From Eubacterium limosum (GTDB taxonomy: Bacteria; Bacillota; Clostridia; Eubacteriales; Eubacteriaceae): a stretch of DNA of 18,181 nt. Position numbers and translations under genes: made by a program. Position 1 is the stretch's first letter, and each line of letters begins with the position of its first letter. The stretch spans positions 1-18,181 of the forward strand of contig CAUEUD010000054.1 of assembly GCA_959020865.1 (NCBI GenBank), read 5' to 3'. The notes under the pieces are model-generated. The model was not told the origin of the DNA, did no database searches, and saw only the letters and a list, made by a program, of their open reading frames with translations. Below are positions 7,729 to 14,234 of the stretch, piece by piece.

Positions 7729-8493
7729 TTATTTTCCTGTGAAACGACGGAACGCTGCCAGCTTTTCCATCAGGTGAAAGACGACAAATTCTTCAATATA
7801 GGCATTGGCGGGGTGATGATAAATGTTGAAGGGCGTATCCAGCTGCTCGATGGCACCATTGCTCATGACCATAATGCGGTTCGACATGGAGAAAGCCTCC
7901 TCCTGGTCATGGGTAATGTAGATCATCGTCACGCCAAACTCCCGCTGGATGCGCTCCAGCTCAAAGCGCAGCGTCAGGCGGGTAGAGGCGTCGAGAGCGG
8001 ACATCGGCTCGTCAAACAAAATAATATCCGGGTTCAGCGCAAGGGTGCGTGCGATGGCCACACGCTGCTGCTGGCCGCCGGAAAGCTTGTTGGGCCTTTT
8101 GTCCAGATGGTCGGACAGACCAATGCTGTCAATGGCTGCGCGGGCGCGTTCAAGGGCTTCCTTTTTGGGGAATTTGTTGATTTTAAGGGGGTAGGCTACA
8201 TTTTCCAGAACCGTCATGTTTGGGAAGAGGGCATAGTTCTGGAAGACAATGCCCATGCCCCGTTTGTCAGCACTTAAGCGTGAAATATCCACGCCGTCCT
8301 TTATAATCATGCCCTCATCCTGATCTGTGATGCCGATCAGGATACGGAGCAGCGTTGTTTTACCGCAGCCAGATGGCCCCAGAATGGACAGAAATTCGCC
8401 AGAGTAAACCTCAAAGCTGATATTGTCCAGGATCGTTTTGCCGTTATAAGACTTGTGTATATTTTTAATGGTAAGTTTAACCGTTTGGTTCAT
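7729..8493 (-). CDS. ABC importer ATPase (PotA/FbpC-like, short form)
   Basis: A 254-residue ATPase energising the importer formed with the flanking genes. Walker A GPSGCGKTT (39-47), Q-loop VFQNYALFPNMTV, signature LSGGQQQR, Walker B IILFDEPMSALD and the H-loop ITHDQEEA are all intact and of the PotA/FbpC/ThiQ type. Members of this group are often about 350 residues with a C-terminal TOBE domain. Here the protein ends soon after the ATPase core (AYIEEFVVFHLMEKLAAFRRFTGK-like tail), so the regulatory domain is missing. The ATG at 8493 follows the binding-protein stop (8495-8497) by one base, and its GGAGG lies within the last codons of that gene, which suggests translational coupling. Confidence 0.93.
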   Translation of the reverse strand: MNQTVKLTIKNIHKSYNGKTILDNISFEVYSGEFLSILGPSGCGKTTLLRILIGITDQDEGMIIKDGVDISRLSADKRGMGIVFQNYALFPNMTVLENVAYPLKINKFPKKEALERARAAIDSIGLSDHLDKRPNKLSGGQQQRVAIARTLALNPDIILFDEPMSALDASTRLTLRFELERIQREFGVTMIYITHDQEEAFSMSNRIMVMSNGAIEQLDTPFNIYHHPANAYIEEFVVFHLMEKLAAFRRFTGK

Positions 8494-8494
8494 G

Positions 8495-9484
8495 TCAGTA
8501 CCTCCAGCGTTTTAGCAGATTTTCTTTGTGTTTTATGTCATTGATGTCCTTCATGTCGCCATAGACAATGTTTTGCGGATAGTTGGGGATGGTAATGGTT
8601 TGGTTTTTAAAAACAGGCTCAGGAGAGAAAAGCGCCTTATCCCTGTAAATAAAATGGTTATACAGATAGCTGAATACTGCCGCCACATCCTCCGGGTTAT
8701 CCCTGTCCCTCAGCATGGCAAAGGATGAGGTGTTATAGGGGGAACCCTCATCAAAATAGATGATTTTAAAAGGCATACCGTTGTTGATTTCCTGGACAAC
8801 GGTAAAGGTAAGGCCCAGACCGATGGCCGCTTCTCCCTGGATCAGGAGGTTGACGGGTCCGGAGCCGGAGGCTGTGAAGAAAATAATGTTTTCGACCAGC
8901 TTATCGAGATAGTCGAAGGCCTCGTCCTCGCCCATAAAGTTTACCATGTTTTCAAGAAAAAGGTAGCCGGTGCCTGTGGATTTGGGGTCAGGCATAACGA
9001 TCAGGTTTTTATACTCGGGCTTGAGCAGATCCTCGTAGCAGGTGGGCTCAGGCAGGCCTTTCTCAGCCAGAAGCGCCTCATTGATGACAATACAGCCGCC
9101 GTAGCGCTCCCAGATGGCGTATTCCCGGCCTGGTATTTTAAATTCATCCAGATACAGGCTGTCATCATAGCCGTTAAGTGGCTCCAGATAAGCCTTGAGG
9201 CTTTCAGAATAGGCTGTGTCCAGTCCAATGATGATATCGCCCTCCGATTTTGTGCCCTCAGCCTTGAGCTTGGAGGCGATCTTGCCAGTGGACAGGCTCT
9301 GGACATTGACGGAAATATGAGGGAGGTCCTTTTGCAGCTGTTCAATCATGTCCTGGTTTCTGAAAGACTCGAGACAGGAATAGATGACGACGCGCTGGCT
9401 GTCCCGCTTGGCACATCCGCAGAGATTAAACAGAAGAACAGCAACGCTGAGAAAAATAATAATGGCAGATGATTTTTGTTTCAT
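8495..9484 (-). CDS. ABC importer substrate-binding lipoprotein (Fe3+/thiamine/phosphonate-like fold)
   Basis: A 329-residue extracellular solute-binding protein. An N-terminal hydrophobic signal ends in LCGC, with lipidated cysteine at residue 24, so it should be anchored outside the membrane. VVIYSCLESF, followed by STGKIASKLKAEG and DIIIGLD, matches the pattern of AfuA/PhnS-type binding proteins (type 2 periplasmic-binding fold). The adjacent tyrosine pair expected for ferric-binding members is not seen near GLGLTFTVVQEIN, which argues against iron. I chose the ATG at 9484 because AAGGAGG lies eight bases upstream and a sigma-54 promoter would start transcription near 9504; a start at 9550 would lie outside that transcript. 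First gene of the importer operon, diverging from the sigma-54 activator. Confidence 0.9.
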   Translation of the reverse strand: MKQKSSAIIIFLSVAVLLFNLCGCAKRDSQRVVIYSCLESFRNQDMIEQLQKDLPHISVNVQSLSTGKIASKLKAEGTKSEGDIIIGLDTAYSESLKAYLEPLNGYDDSLYLDEFKIPGREYAIWERYGGCIVINEALLAEKGLPEPTCYEDLLKPEYKNLIVMPDPKSTGTGYLFLENMVNFMGEDEAFDYLDKLVENIIFFTASGSGPVNLLIQGEAAIGLGLTFTVVQEINNGMPFKIIYFDEGSPYNTSSFAMLRDRDNPEDVAAVFSYLYNHFIYRDKALFSPEPVFKNQTITIPNYPQNIVYGDMKDINDIKHKENLLKRWRY

Positions 9485-9513
9485 ATGAAGAACCTCCTTT
9501 TTACTATTTATAT

Positions 9514-9530
9514 ATGCAATATTAATGCCA
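9514..9530 (-). promoter_or_regulatory. Sigma-54 (-24/-12) promoter of the ABC importer operon
   Basis: On the minus strand the sequence reads TGGCAT-TAATA-TTGCAT. The invariant GG (9529-9528) and GC (9517-9516) are separated by exactly ten bases, as required for RpoN promoters (consensus TGGCAC-N5-TTGCW). The predicted start near 9504 leaves a 20-base leader containing AAGGAGG before the ATG at 9484. A sigma-54 activator gene lies immediately upstream on the other strand. Confidence 0.85.
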
Positions 9531-9644
9531 TAAGTCGAAAAAATCAACAAAAACGCTGTATTATTTTTAAATTTACGAAAAACAGAAAAATAAGGCTGTT
9601 TATATTGTTTGAAAGGGTGAAATCTCTTAAAAAATAAAATTTAC

Positions 9645-9671
9645 TCAACAAAATTTGTTTCAAATTTGAAA
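9645..9671. promoter_or_regulatory. Adjacent palindromes, candidate operator in the divergent gap
   Basis: ACAAA-A-TTTGT (9648-9658) is followed directly by the perfect palindrome TTTCAAATTTGAAA (9658-9671), just upstream of the -35 box of the activator gene and about 150 bases upstream of the importer start site. The location fits an operator or upstream activator site, but AT-rich symmetry can arise by chance. Confidence 0.4.
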
Positions 9672-9678
9672 ATAGCAG

Positions 9679-9707
9679 TTCAAATCTGACTCGAAATCGG
9701 TTATAAT
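9679..9707 (+). promoter_or_regulatory. Sigma-A promoter of the sigma-54 activator gene
   Basis: TTCAAA (9679-9684) and a perfect TATAAT (9702-9707) are separated by 17 bases. Transcription would start near 9714, giving a leader of about 70 bases before the regulator. That leader contains TTGTAAT at 9723-9729 and 9741-9747 and ATTACAA at 9757-9763, which may be binding sites for the regulator itself. Confidence 0.65.
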
Positions 9708-9784
9708 AGGCAGAGAAAACGATTGTAATTTTAAACTTAGTTGTAATAATAGATAAATTACAAAAAAGTGGAATGAGGAGAGTA

Positions 9785-11170
9785 ATGGCAGAATTAGGTT
9801 ACAGTGAAGAATATCAGGCATATTTGGACAGCCTGACAAAGGAAACGCTGCTCAAAATTTTAGAAAATGCGTATACAGAGGTTTTTGTGACGGATGCTGA
9901 TGACCAGTATGTCTACACCAATCCGGCATGTATGCGCCACTATGGCTTGACGCCGGAACAGATGAAGAACATGAACCTCCAAAGTGAGCTGAGGCCTGAG
10001 CGGTGGAAAATATCCCTGTCGGGCCGGGTGAAAAAGTCGAAGAAGGTCATTATCGCGGAGAACAAGTATTACGCGATGGAGCAAAATGTGGTGACCATCT
10101 CTGTCCCGATTCTCGATGAAGAGGGAAATGTGGAGATGATCGTTTCAACGACTCAGGACCCCATCAACAGCTATGATTTCAGCATTAAAAATGAGGTTAA
10201 AACCATTGTGTCAGAGGAAGAGGAGTCCGGTGAGATCATTGGCTCAAGCAAGGCGATTAAGCGCTGTCTTTCCATTTTACAGAAGGTGTCCAAAACGGAT
10301 ATCAACGTTCTTATTTTGGGCGAATCCGGGACGGGTAAAAGTTTTTTGTCAAAATATGTTCATACCAACAGCCTGCGTAAGGACAAGCCCTTTATCTCGA
10401 TCAACTGCTCGGCGATTCCGGAGACCCTGCTGGAATCTGAGCTGTTCGGTTATGTCCCCCATGCCTTTACCGGCGCCAGCAATAAGGGGAAGGAAGGTCT
10501 GATCAAGATTGCCAATGGCGGAACTCTTTTTCTGGATGAGATTGGAGAGCTCTCTCTGCCCATGCAGGTCAAGATACTGGATGTCATTGAAAATAAACGC
10601 TTTATTCCTGTGGGGAGCACCACCCCCGAGCACGCGGATATCCGAATCATCACAGCGACCAACAAGGATCTGTATCAGCTGGTTCAGGACAATAAATTCA
10701 GAGAGGATCTCTACTGGCGTTTGAACAGCATCAAGACCACCCTGCCGCCTCTGCGGGAGCGGCCAGAGGACATCATCTCTCTGGCAAACTATTTTCTGAA
10801 TGTGTTTAATGAAAAGTATAAAACCGACAAGTATTTTTCTAAAAAAGTGCCGCCGCTTCTGTGCGGGTACCACTGGCCAGGCAATATCCGCCAGCTGAGA
10901 AACCTGGTGGAAAGGCTTGTGATCCTGTCCGACGGCAAGGTCATCGAGGATTATGATTTTCAGCATTTCACCTCAGAGGAAGAGTCCGGCTCAAAGCGGG
11001 CTGTAACCTCCGACTACGAATCGGTGATGGAGGAGGCAGAGCGCAGACTGGTGGAAAACAGCTATCTTTTTTACAAGAGCAGCCGGAAAATGGCAGAGGC
11101 CTTAAACATCAGCCAGTCCAAGGCTTACCGGCTCATACGCAAGTATATATATAACGAGAAGGAAGAATAG
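9785..11170 (+). CDS. Sigma-54-dependent activator with PAS sensor domain (PAS-AAA+-HTH)
   Basis: A 461-residue bacterial enhancer-binding protein. Residues about 20-125 form a PAS domain (ENAYTEVFVTDADDQYVYTNPA), which usually senses a small ligand or redox state. The AAA+ domain has Walker A GESGTGKS (179-186), Walker B GGTLFLDE (245-252), arginines in KFREDLYWRLN (about 302-314) and WPGNIRQL (364-371). The sigma-54 contact loop reads HAFTGA instead of GAFTGA (226-231). A Fis/TyrR-like helix-turn-helix lies at about 433-455 (SRKMAEALNISQSKAYRLI). I prefer the ATG at 9785, four bases after GAGGAG; an ATG at 9773 in the same frame has only a weak ribosome site. It lies between two minus-strand operons that both have -24/-12 promoters, so it is the likely activator of both, triggered by their substrate. 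Confidence 0.93.
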   Translation: MAELGYSEEYQAYLDSLTKETLLKILENAYTEVFVTDADDQYVYTNPACMRHYGLTPEQMKNMNLQSELRPERWKISLSGRVKKSKKVIIAENKYYAMEQNVVTISVPILDEEGNVEMIVSTTQDPINSYDFSIKNEVKTIVSEEEESGEIIGSSKAIKRCLSILQKVSKTDINVLILGESGTGKSFLSKYVHTNSLRKDKPFISINCSAIPETLLESELFGYVPHAFTGASNKGKEGLIKIANGGTLFLDEIGELSLPMQVKILDVIENKRFIPVGSTTPEHADIRIITATNKDLYQLVQDNKFREDLYWRLNSIKTTLPPLRERPEDIISLANYFLNVFNEKYKTDKYFSKKVPPLLCGYHWPGNIRQLRNLVERLVILSDGKVIEDYDFQHFTSEEESGSKRAVTSDYESVMEEAERRLVENSYLFYKSSRKMAEALNISQSKAYRLIRKYIYNEKEE

Positions 11171-11171
11171 G

Positions 11172-11206
11172 AAAAGGAGATGCACCCCTTAGTGCATCTC
11201 CTTTTT
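11172..11206. terminator. Bidirectional terminator between the activator and mttB-like genes
   Basis: AAAAGGAGATGCAC (11172-11185) pairs perfectly with GTGCATCTCCTTTT (11192-11205) around CCCTTA. T-runs lie on the 3' side for both strands. It lies one base after the activator stop and three bases beyond the methyltransferase stop (11209-11211). Confidence 0.93.
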
Positions 11207-11208
11207 GT

Positions 11209-12660
11209 TTAAAGCTCGTATTTATAAGGATCAGGAAGGTATTCGTTCAGTATTTCCTTTTGTTTCTTTGTTGTTTCAGGAAGCTCATACTCGTCTACGC
11301 GGCGCTGTACCTCTTTTTTGGCGCGGTCCAGGGCTGTACCGAATTTTTCACGGTCCGCCAGCTTGTCGCCCTGCTTGTTAAAGTATTTTGGCAGGTAGTG
11401 TTCTTCACGGTAATCCTTTGGCGTTCTGCCTTTGAGGTAGTTTCCGCGCGGGCCGACTTTAAGCATCAGGTCGACGCCGTCCTTTTTGTCCGAAATGGCA
11501 ATGCCTTCGTAGAGGCGCTTCAGCATGGAGACAACCTCTTCATCCAGCACCAGCTTTTCAAAGCTGCCAAGGTTAAAAGAGCCGAGGGTGCCGACAGAGT
11601 GAGAAACAAAGTCTGCATTGCCCAGATAGGTTGGCAGAAGGGTCATCATGGTTTCTGCGCCCGCCTGATAGTCAACGGTCAGGGAGTCGGAAAGACCGCC
11701 TCCGGAGCCTACCGGCACACCGTAGTAGCGTGCCATGGCGATACCGGCAAAGCCGAGGAGGGTATTTTCAGGGCTGCCGATTGCCAGCTTGACCTCACGC
11801 ATATCTGTCGGGGAGCTTAAAGTACGGTAAATGGTCGGTGTTCCAGGCTTTACAAGCTGTGTAAAGACCATGGCAGCCAGCAGTGTCGCGTTGTCCTGCA
11901 CAACGGTTCCCATAATGCTTGGCGGGGAGGTCAGATTGGTCATGGAGCAGACCGTGAACTGGACAATCTGATCCTCATCCAGCATCGCCAGCATGTTTTC
12001 CAGAACCTCACTGCCGACAGAGAGGGGAGAAATACAGCAGTGGTCGGTCAGAATAATATTTTTGTCCCATACATCATAGAATTTTTTTATGAGCTGAATG
12101 GAATCGCGGGTACCCTGGCGGATGCTCTTACCGCGGGTATGGTTGCTGTTGACAATGGTGCCGTAAACAGGCTTGGTATTGTATTTTAACAGCAGCGCCT
12201 GCTGCGGGTTAAAAAGATTTTCAGAACTGCGGTCAAGGTCCGAGGTATCCGAGGATACGATACGGGTAACATCAATGACATCGCTGGATTCGATGAGCTT
12301 GTAAAATTTAATGACATCTTCAAGGGTAGAGTCACGAATCGAGTCATCCTCATGCACCAGCTGCGGTGGTCCGCCAGCAGTGGTGATGACCGGGGCGCCA
12401 TCGACAGAAATGGTGGAGAAACCAGCACGTCCATGGAGTTCAAAGCTCTTGGGCACGGTTTGCAGCGCGTTGTTAATCATATTCTCATCGAGATAGACAA
12501 TGGAGTTTTCGACACGGGCGCCGTGTTTTTTAAAGACATCCAGCACTTCTTCGTGTTTGAATTCTACACCGACTTCCTTCAAGACACGTAGGGTGCTCTC
12601 ATGGATTTTTTCGACATCATCCAAACTCAGAAACAGATCATAAGCGTTTTTGCGTAACAT
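11209..12660 (-). CDS. MttB-family methyltransferase, pyrrolysine-independent, divergent C terminus
   Basis: A 483-residue protein of the trimethylamine methyltransferase (MttB) superfamily. Segments such as LRVLKEVGVEF near the N terminus, TTAGGPPQL, and GSGGGLSDSLTVDYQAGAE followed by SFEKLVLDEEVVSML match family landmarks. The frame has no internal amber codon, so it belongs to the branch without pyrrolysine; characterised members demethylate glycine betaine, proline betaine or carnitine and methylate a corrinoid protein. Its C-terminal tail differs from that of the family fragment at 1-309: YLPKYFNKQGDKL replaces the usual PKL-x-R-x5-W segment. It follows an MFS gene by 37 bases, with GTGAGGT upstream of the ATG, in an operon with a sigma-54 promoter. 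No corrinoid protein or corrinoid:folate methyltransferase gene is in the window, so these partners would be encoded elsewhere. Substrate unknown. Confidence 0.9.
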   Translation of the reverse strand: MLRKNAYDLFLSLDDVEKIHESTLRVLKEVGVEFKHEEVLDVFKKHGARVENSIVYLDENMINNALQTVPKSFELHGRAGFSTISVDGAPVITTAGGPPQLVHEDDSIRDSTLEDVIKFYKLIESSDVIDVTRIVSSDTSDLDRSSENLFNPQQALLLKYNTKPVYGTIVNSNHTRGKSIRQGTRDSIQLIKKFYDVWDKNIILTDHCCISPLSVGSEVLENMLAMLDEDQIVQFTVCSMTNLTSPPSIMGTVVQDNATLLAAMVFTQLVKPGTPTIYRTLSSPTDMREVKLAIGSPENTLLGFAGIAMARYYGVPVGSGGGLSDSLTVDYQAGAETMMTLLPTYLGNADFVSHSVGTLGSFNLGSFEKLVLDEEVVSMLKRLYEGIAISDKKDGVDLMLKVGPRGNYLKGRTPKDYREEHYLPKYFNKQGDKLADREKFGTALDRAKKEVQRRVDEYELPETTKKQKEILNEYLPDPYKYEL

Positions 12661-12697
12661 TTTTCTACCTCACTTTTATTGTAATTTTAATTAAAAA

Positions 12698-13954
12698 CTA
12701 AAGGGCCTGCTGCATGTTCTTTTTTTGAATCATCCTTCTTAAGATAATGCTGATCAAAAGGCCGACGACGACAATACCGAGAACGAGCATAAAGATATAA
12801 GTATAGCCTGCTTCGCCGTATTTATCCAGCATATTGCCGCCAATCAGATAGAAAAAAGCATCGGGTGAAAAGGCAACGGCTGAGACAATACCGACGATGG
12901 TGCCGTAGTATTTGTTTGGAATTCTGGCCTCTGTGATAGGCGTATACCAGCAGGGAACAGACAGATTATAGATCGCTGCAACCATAAGCAGAAGAATAAC
13001 CGCAATGATGGCAAAGGAAGGATCGCCGGGCAGCAGCAGAGTAATACCAATAACGATGATACCGAGGATGAAATCCACGGTCATGACCTTTGTGGCAGAT
13101 TTCATTTTATCAATGAAAATACCTGAGATAGGGTTCATGATAATGCGCACACCATAAGATCTGAAAATGGCAATAAAGTTCATCATAACAACCGGAATGG
13201 CAAAGGCGTCGGTCAGGTAGGGTGTGAAATAGGAAGCGCTGCATTTAAAAGTGTAGGAGCAGCAGCCCATTAAGGCGATTAACCAGACCTCTGGCATTTT
13301 TACGACGTCACCCAGATATTTTAACTGGAACTTTTCATCCTGGTCCTCCTCGGTCAGGTAAGTATCCCGTTTTTCGTTGTAGAAGAACAGAAGAACAATA
13401 CCAGGCAGGATGTTAAAGAAGGCATACAGGTAAAGCATATAGCGGAAGGCTTCGACATCGCCTGATCCCGAGAGGCCTGCATAAATACCTGAGGCAATGA
13501 AGCCAAGGGTCATTCCAAGAAGCCCGTTAAAGGCAAACATGAAACCATACATTTTCCCCTGCTCATGTTCTTCACCAATGGTGTGGGTGAATTTTACAAA
13601 AGCGCCGTAGAAGGTACAGACAACCGTGATGGCAAAGCCCATCTGGATAGCCAGCATGATTGGATAGCTGGGAAGGGTGGCCATCAGCAGAATCAGGGCG
13701 CCGGTTCCAAAGCTTGAGATGAGCAGCAATGGTTTGAGCGGAAAACGGTCAGATAAAATACCAGCGATGATGTACATAAAAACGGCAATAATACCAAAAA
13801 CCGTGATCAGCATCCCAAGCTGACCGTCGGTATAGCCGAGGGCCCCCTGCATGGCTTTGTAGTAGTAGGTTGAAAACCAGGGCATGACGTTTTGGGAGGA
13901 GTAAAGCATTCCCATAAAGAACATGAGAATATAACGTTTTTTCTTAAGGTCCAT
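12698..13954 (-). CDS. MFS transporter, first gene of the methyltransferase operon
   Basis: A 418-residue major facilitator superfamily carrier with about twelve hydrophobic segments. The loop between helices 2 and 3 has the MFS-type signature GILSDRFPLK. A central charged loop (NEKRDTYLTEEDQDEKFQ) divides the two halves. The C terminus is short and basic. The ATG follows AAAGGAAAAG by about six bases. It lies directly downstream of a sigma-54 promoter and 37 bases before the MttB-like gene, so it most likely imports the methylated substrate or exports the demethylated product of that enzyme. The family is clear; the substrate and direction of transport are inference only. BCCT carriers are the commoner partners of betaine methyltransferases, so an MFS partner is a point to notice. 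Confidence 0.9.
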   Translation of the reverse strand: MDLKKKRYILMFFMGMLYSSQNVMPWFSTYYYKAMQGALGYTDGQLGMLITVFGIIAVFMYIIAGILSDRFPLKPLLLISSFGTGALILLMATLPSYPIMLAIQMGFAITVVCTFYGAFVKFTHTIGEEHEQGKMYGFMFAFNGLLGMTLGFIASGIYAGLSGSGDVEAFRYMLYLYAFFNILPGIVLLFFYNEKRDTYLTEEDQDEKFQLKYLGDVVKMPEVWLIALMGCCSYTFKCSASYFTPYLTDAFAIPVVMMNFIAIFRSYGVRIIMNPISGIFIDKMKSATKVMTVDFILGIIVIGITLLLPGDPSFAIIAVILLLMVAAIYNLSVPCWYTPITEARIPNKYYGTIVGIVSAVAFSPDAFFYLIGGNMLDKYGEAGYTYIFMLVLGIVVVGLLISIILRRMIQKKNMQQAL

Positions 13955-14006
13955 TGTTTCTTTTCCTTTCTAAAAAAATGATTCAGATCTCTGATGCCAA
14001 TATGTA

Positions 14007-14023
14007 ATGCAAGATGTGTGCCA
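14007..14023 (-). promoter_or_regulatory. Sigma-54 (-24/-12) promoter of the MFS-methyltransferase operon
   Basis: On the minus strand the sequence reads TGGCAC-ACATC-TTGCAT, a full match to the RpoN consensus. GG (14022-14021) and GC (14010-14009) are ten bases apart. The predicted start near 13997 gives a 43-base leader before the MFS start codon. The neighbouring sigma-54 activator gene is the probable partner. Confidence 0.9.
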
Positions 14024-14045
14024 TAAAACAAGATAAAATATAAAA

Positions 14046-14132
14046 TTACGAAAATACAGAGTAATAAAGGGGTTTTAAAAAAGAATTAGAAAATAAAAAA
14101 GAATAAATTACAAAAAATACTCAAAAGTGAGT
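14046..14132. promoter_or_regulatory. Candidate upstream activator sites of the MFS-methyltransferase operon
   Basis: Upstream of the -24/-12 promoter lie TTACGAAAATACAGA (from 14046), ATAAATTACAAAAAA (14103-14117) and the inverted repeat ACTCA-AAAG-TGAGT (14119-14132). The first two have close counterparts near the importer promoter (TTACGAAAAACAGA from 9573; ATAAATTACAAAAAA at 9753-9767). Placement 50 to 135 bases upstream of the predicted start fits enhancer-type sites. No gene is seen in the 13955-14234 gap. Confidence 0.4.
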
Positions 14133-14178
14133 CTGAAATGAATCGAACTTTCACAAAAACAACTCAAAGGCCAATGGA

Positions 14179-14211
14179 CAAAAAATAAAAAACCGGAGAC
14201 CAGACTCCGGT
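14179..14211 (-). terminator. Terminator of the importer-XdhC operon
   Basis: ACCGGAG (14192-14198) pairs with CTCCGGT (14205-14211) around a six-base loop. On the minus strand the stem is followed by TTTTTATTTTTTG. It lies 23 bases after the XdhC stop and isolates that operon from the sigma-54-controlled one. Confidence 0.9.
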
Positions 14212-14234
14212 AAAAATTTTTCAACGATATAGAT

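Noticed and set aside
7606..8277. Plus-strand open frame of 223 codons
   Set aside because: It is antisense to the ABC ATPase gene with intact Walker and signature motifs, and has no convincing ribosome binding site or family resemblance.
9485..9550. N-terminal extension of the ABC binding protein to 9550
   Set aside because: The extension would put 22 residues before the signal peptide and starts upstream of the predicted sigma-54 transcription start; the ATG at 9484 has a strong ribosome site.
11209..12660. Pyrrolysine-containing trimethylamine methyltransferase
   Set aside because: The frame has no internal TAG and ends at TAA with full family length.
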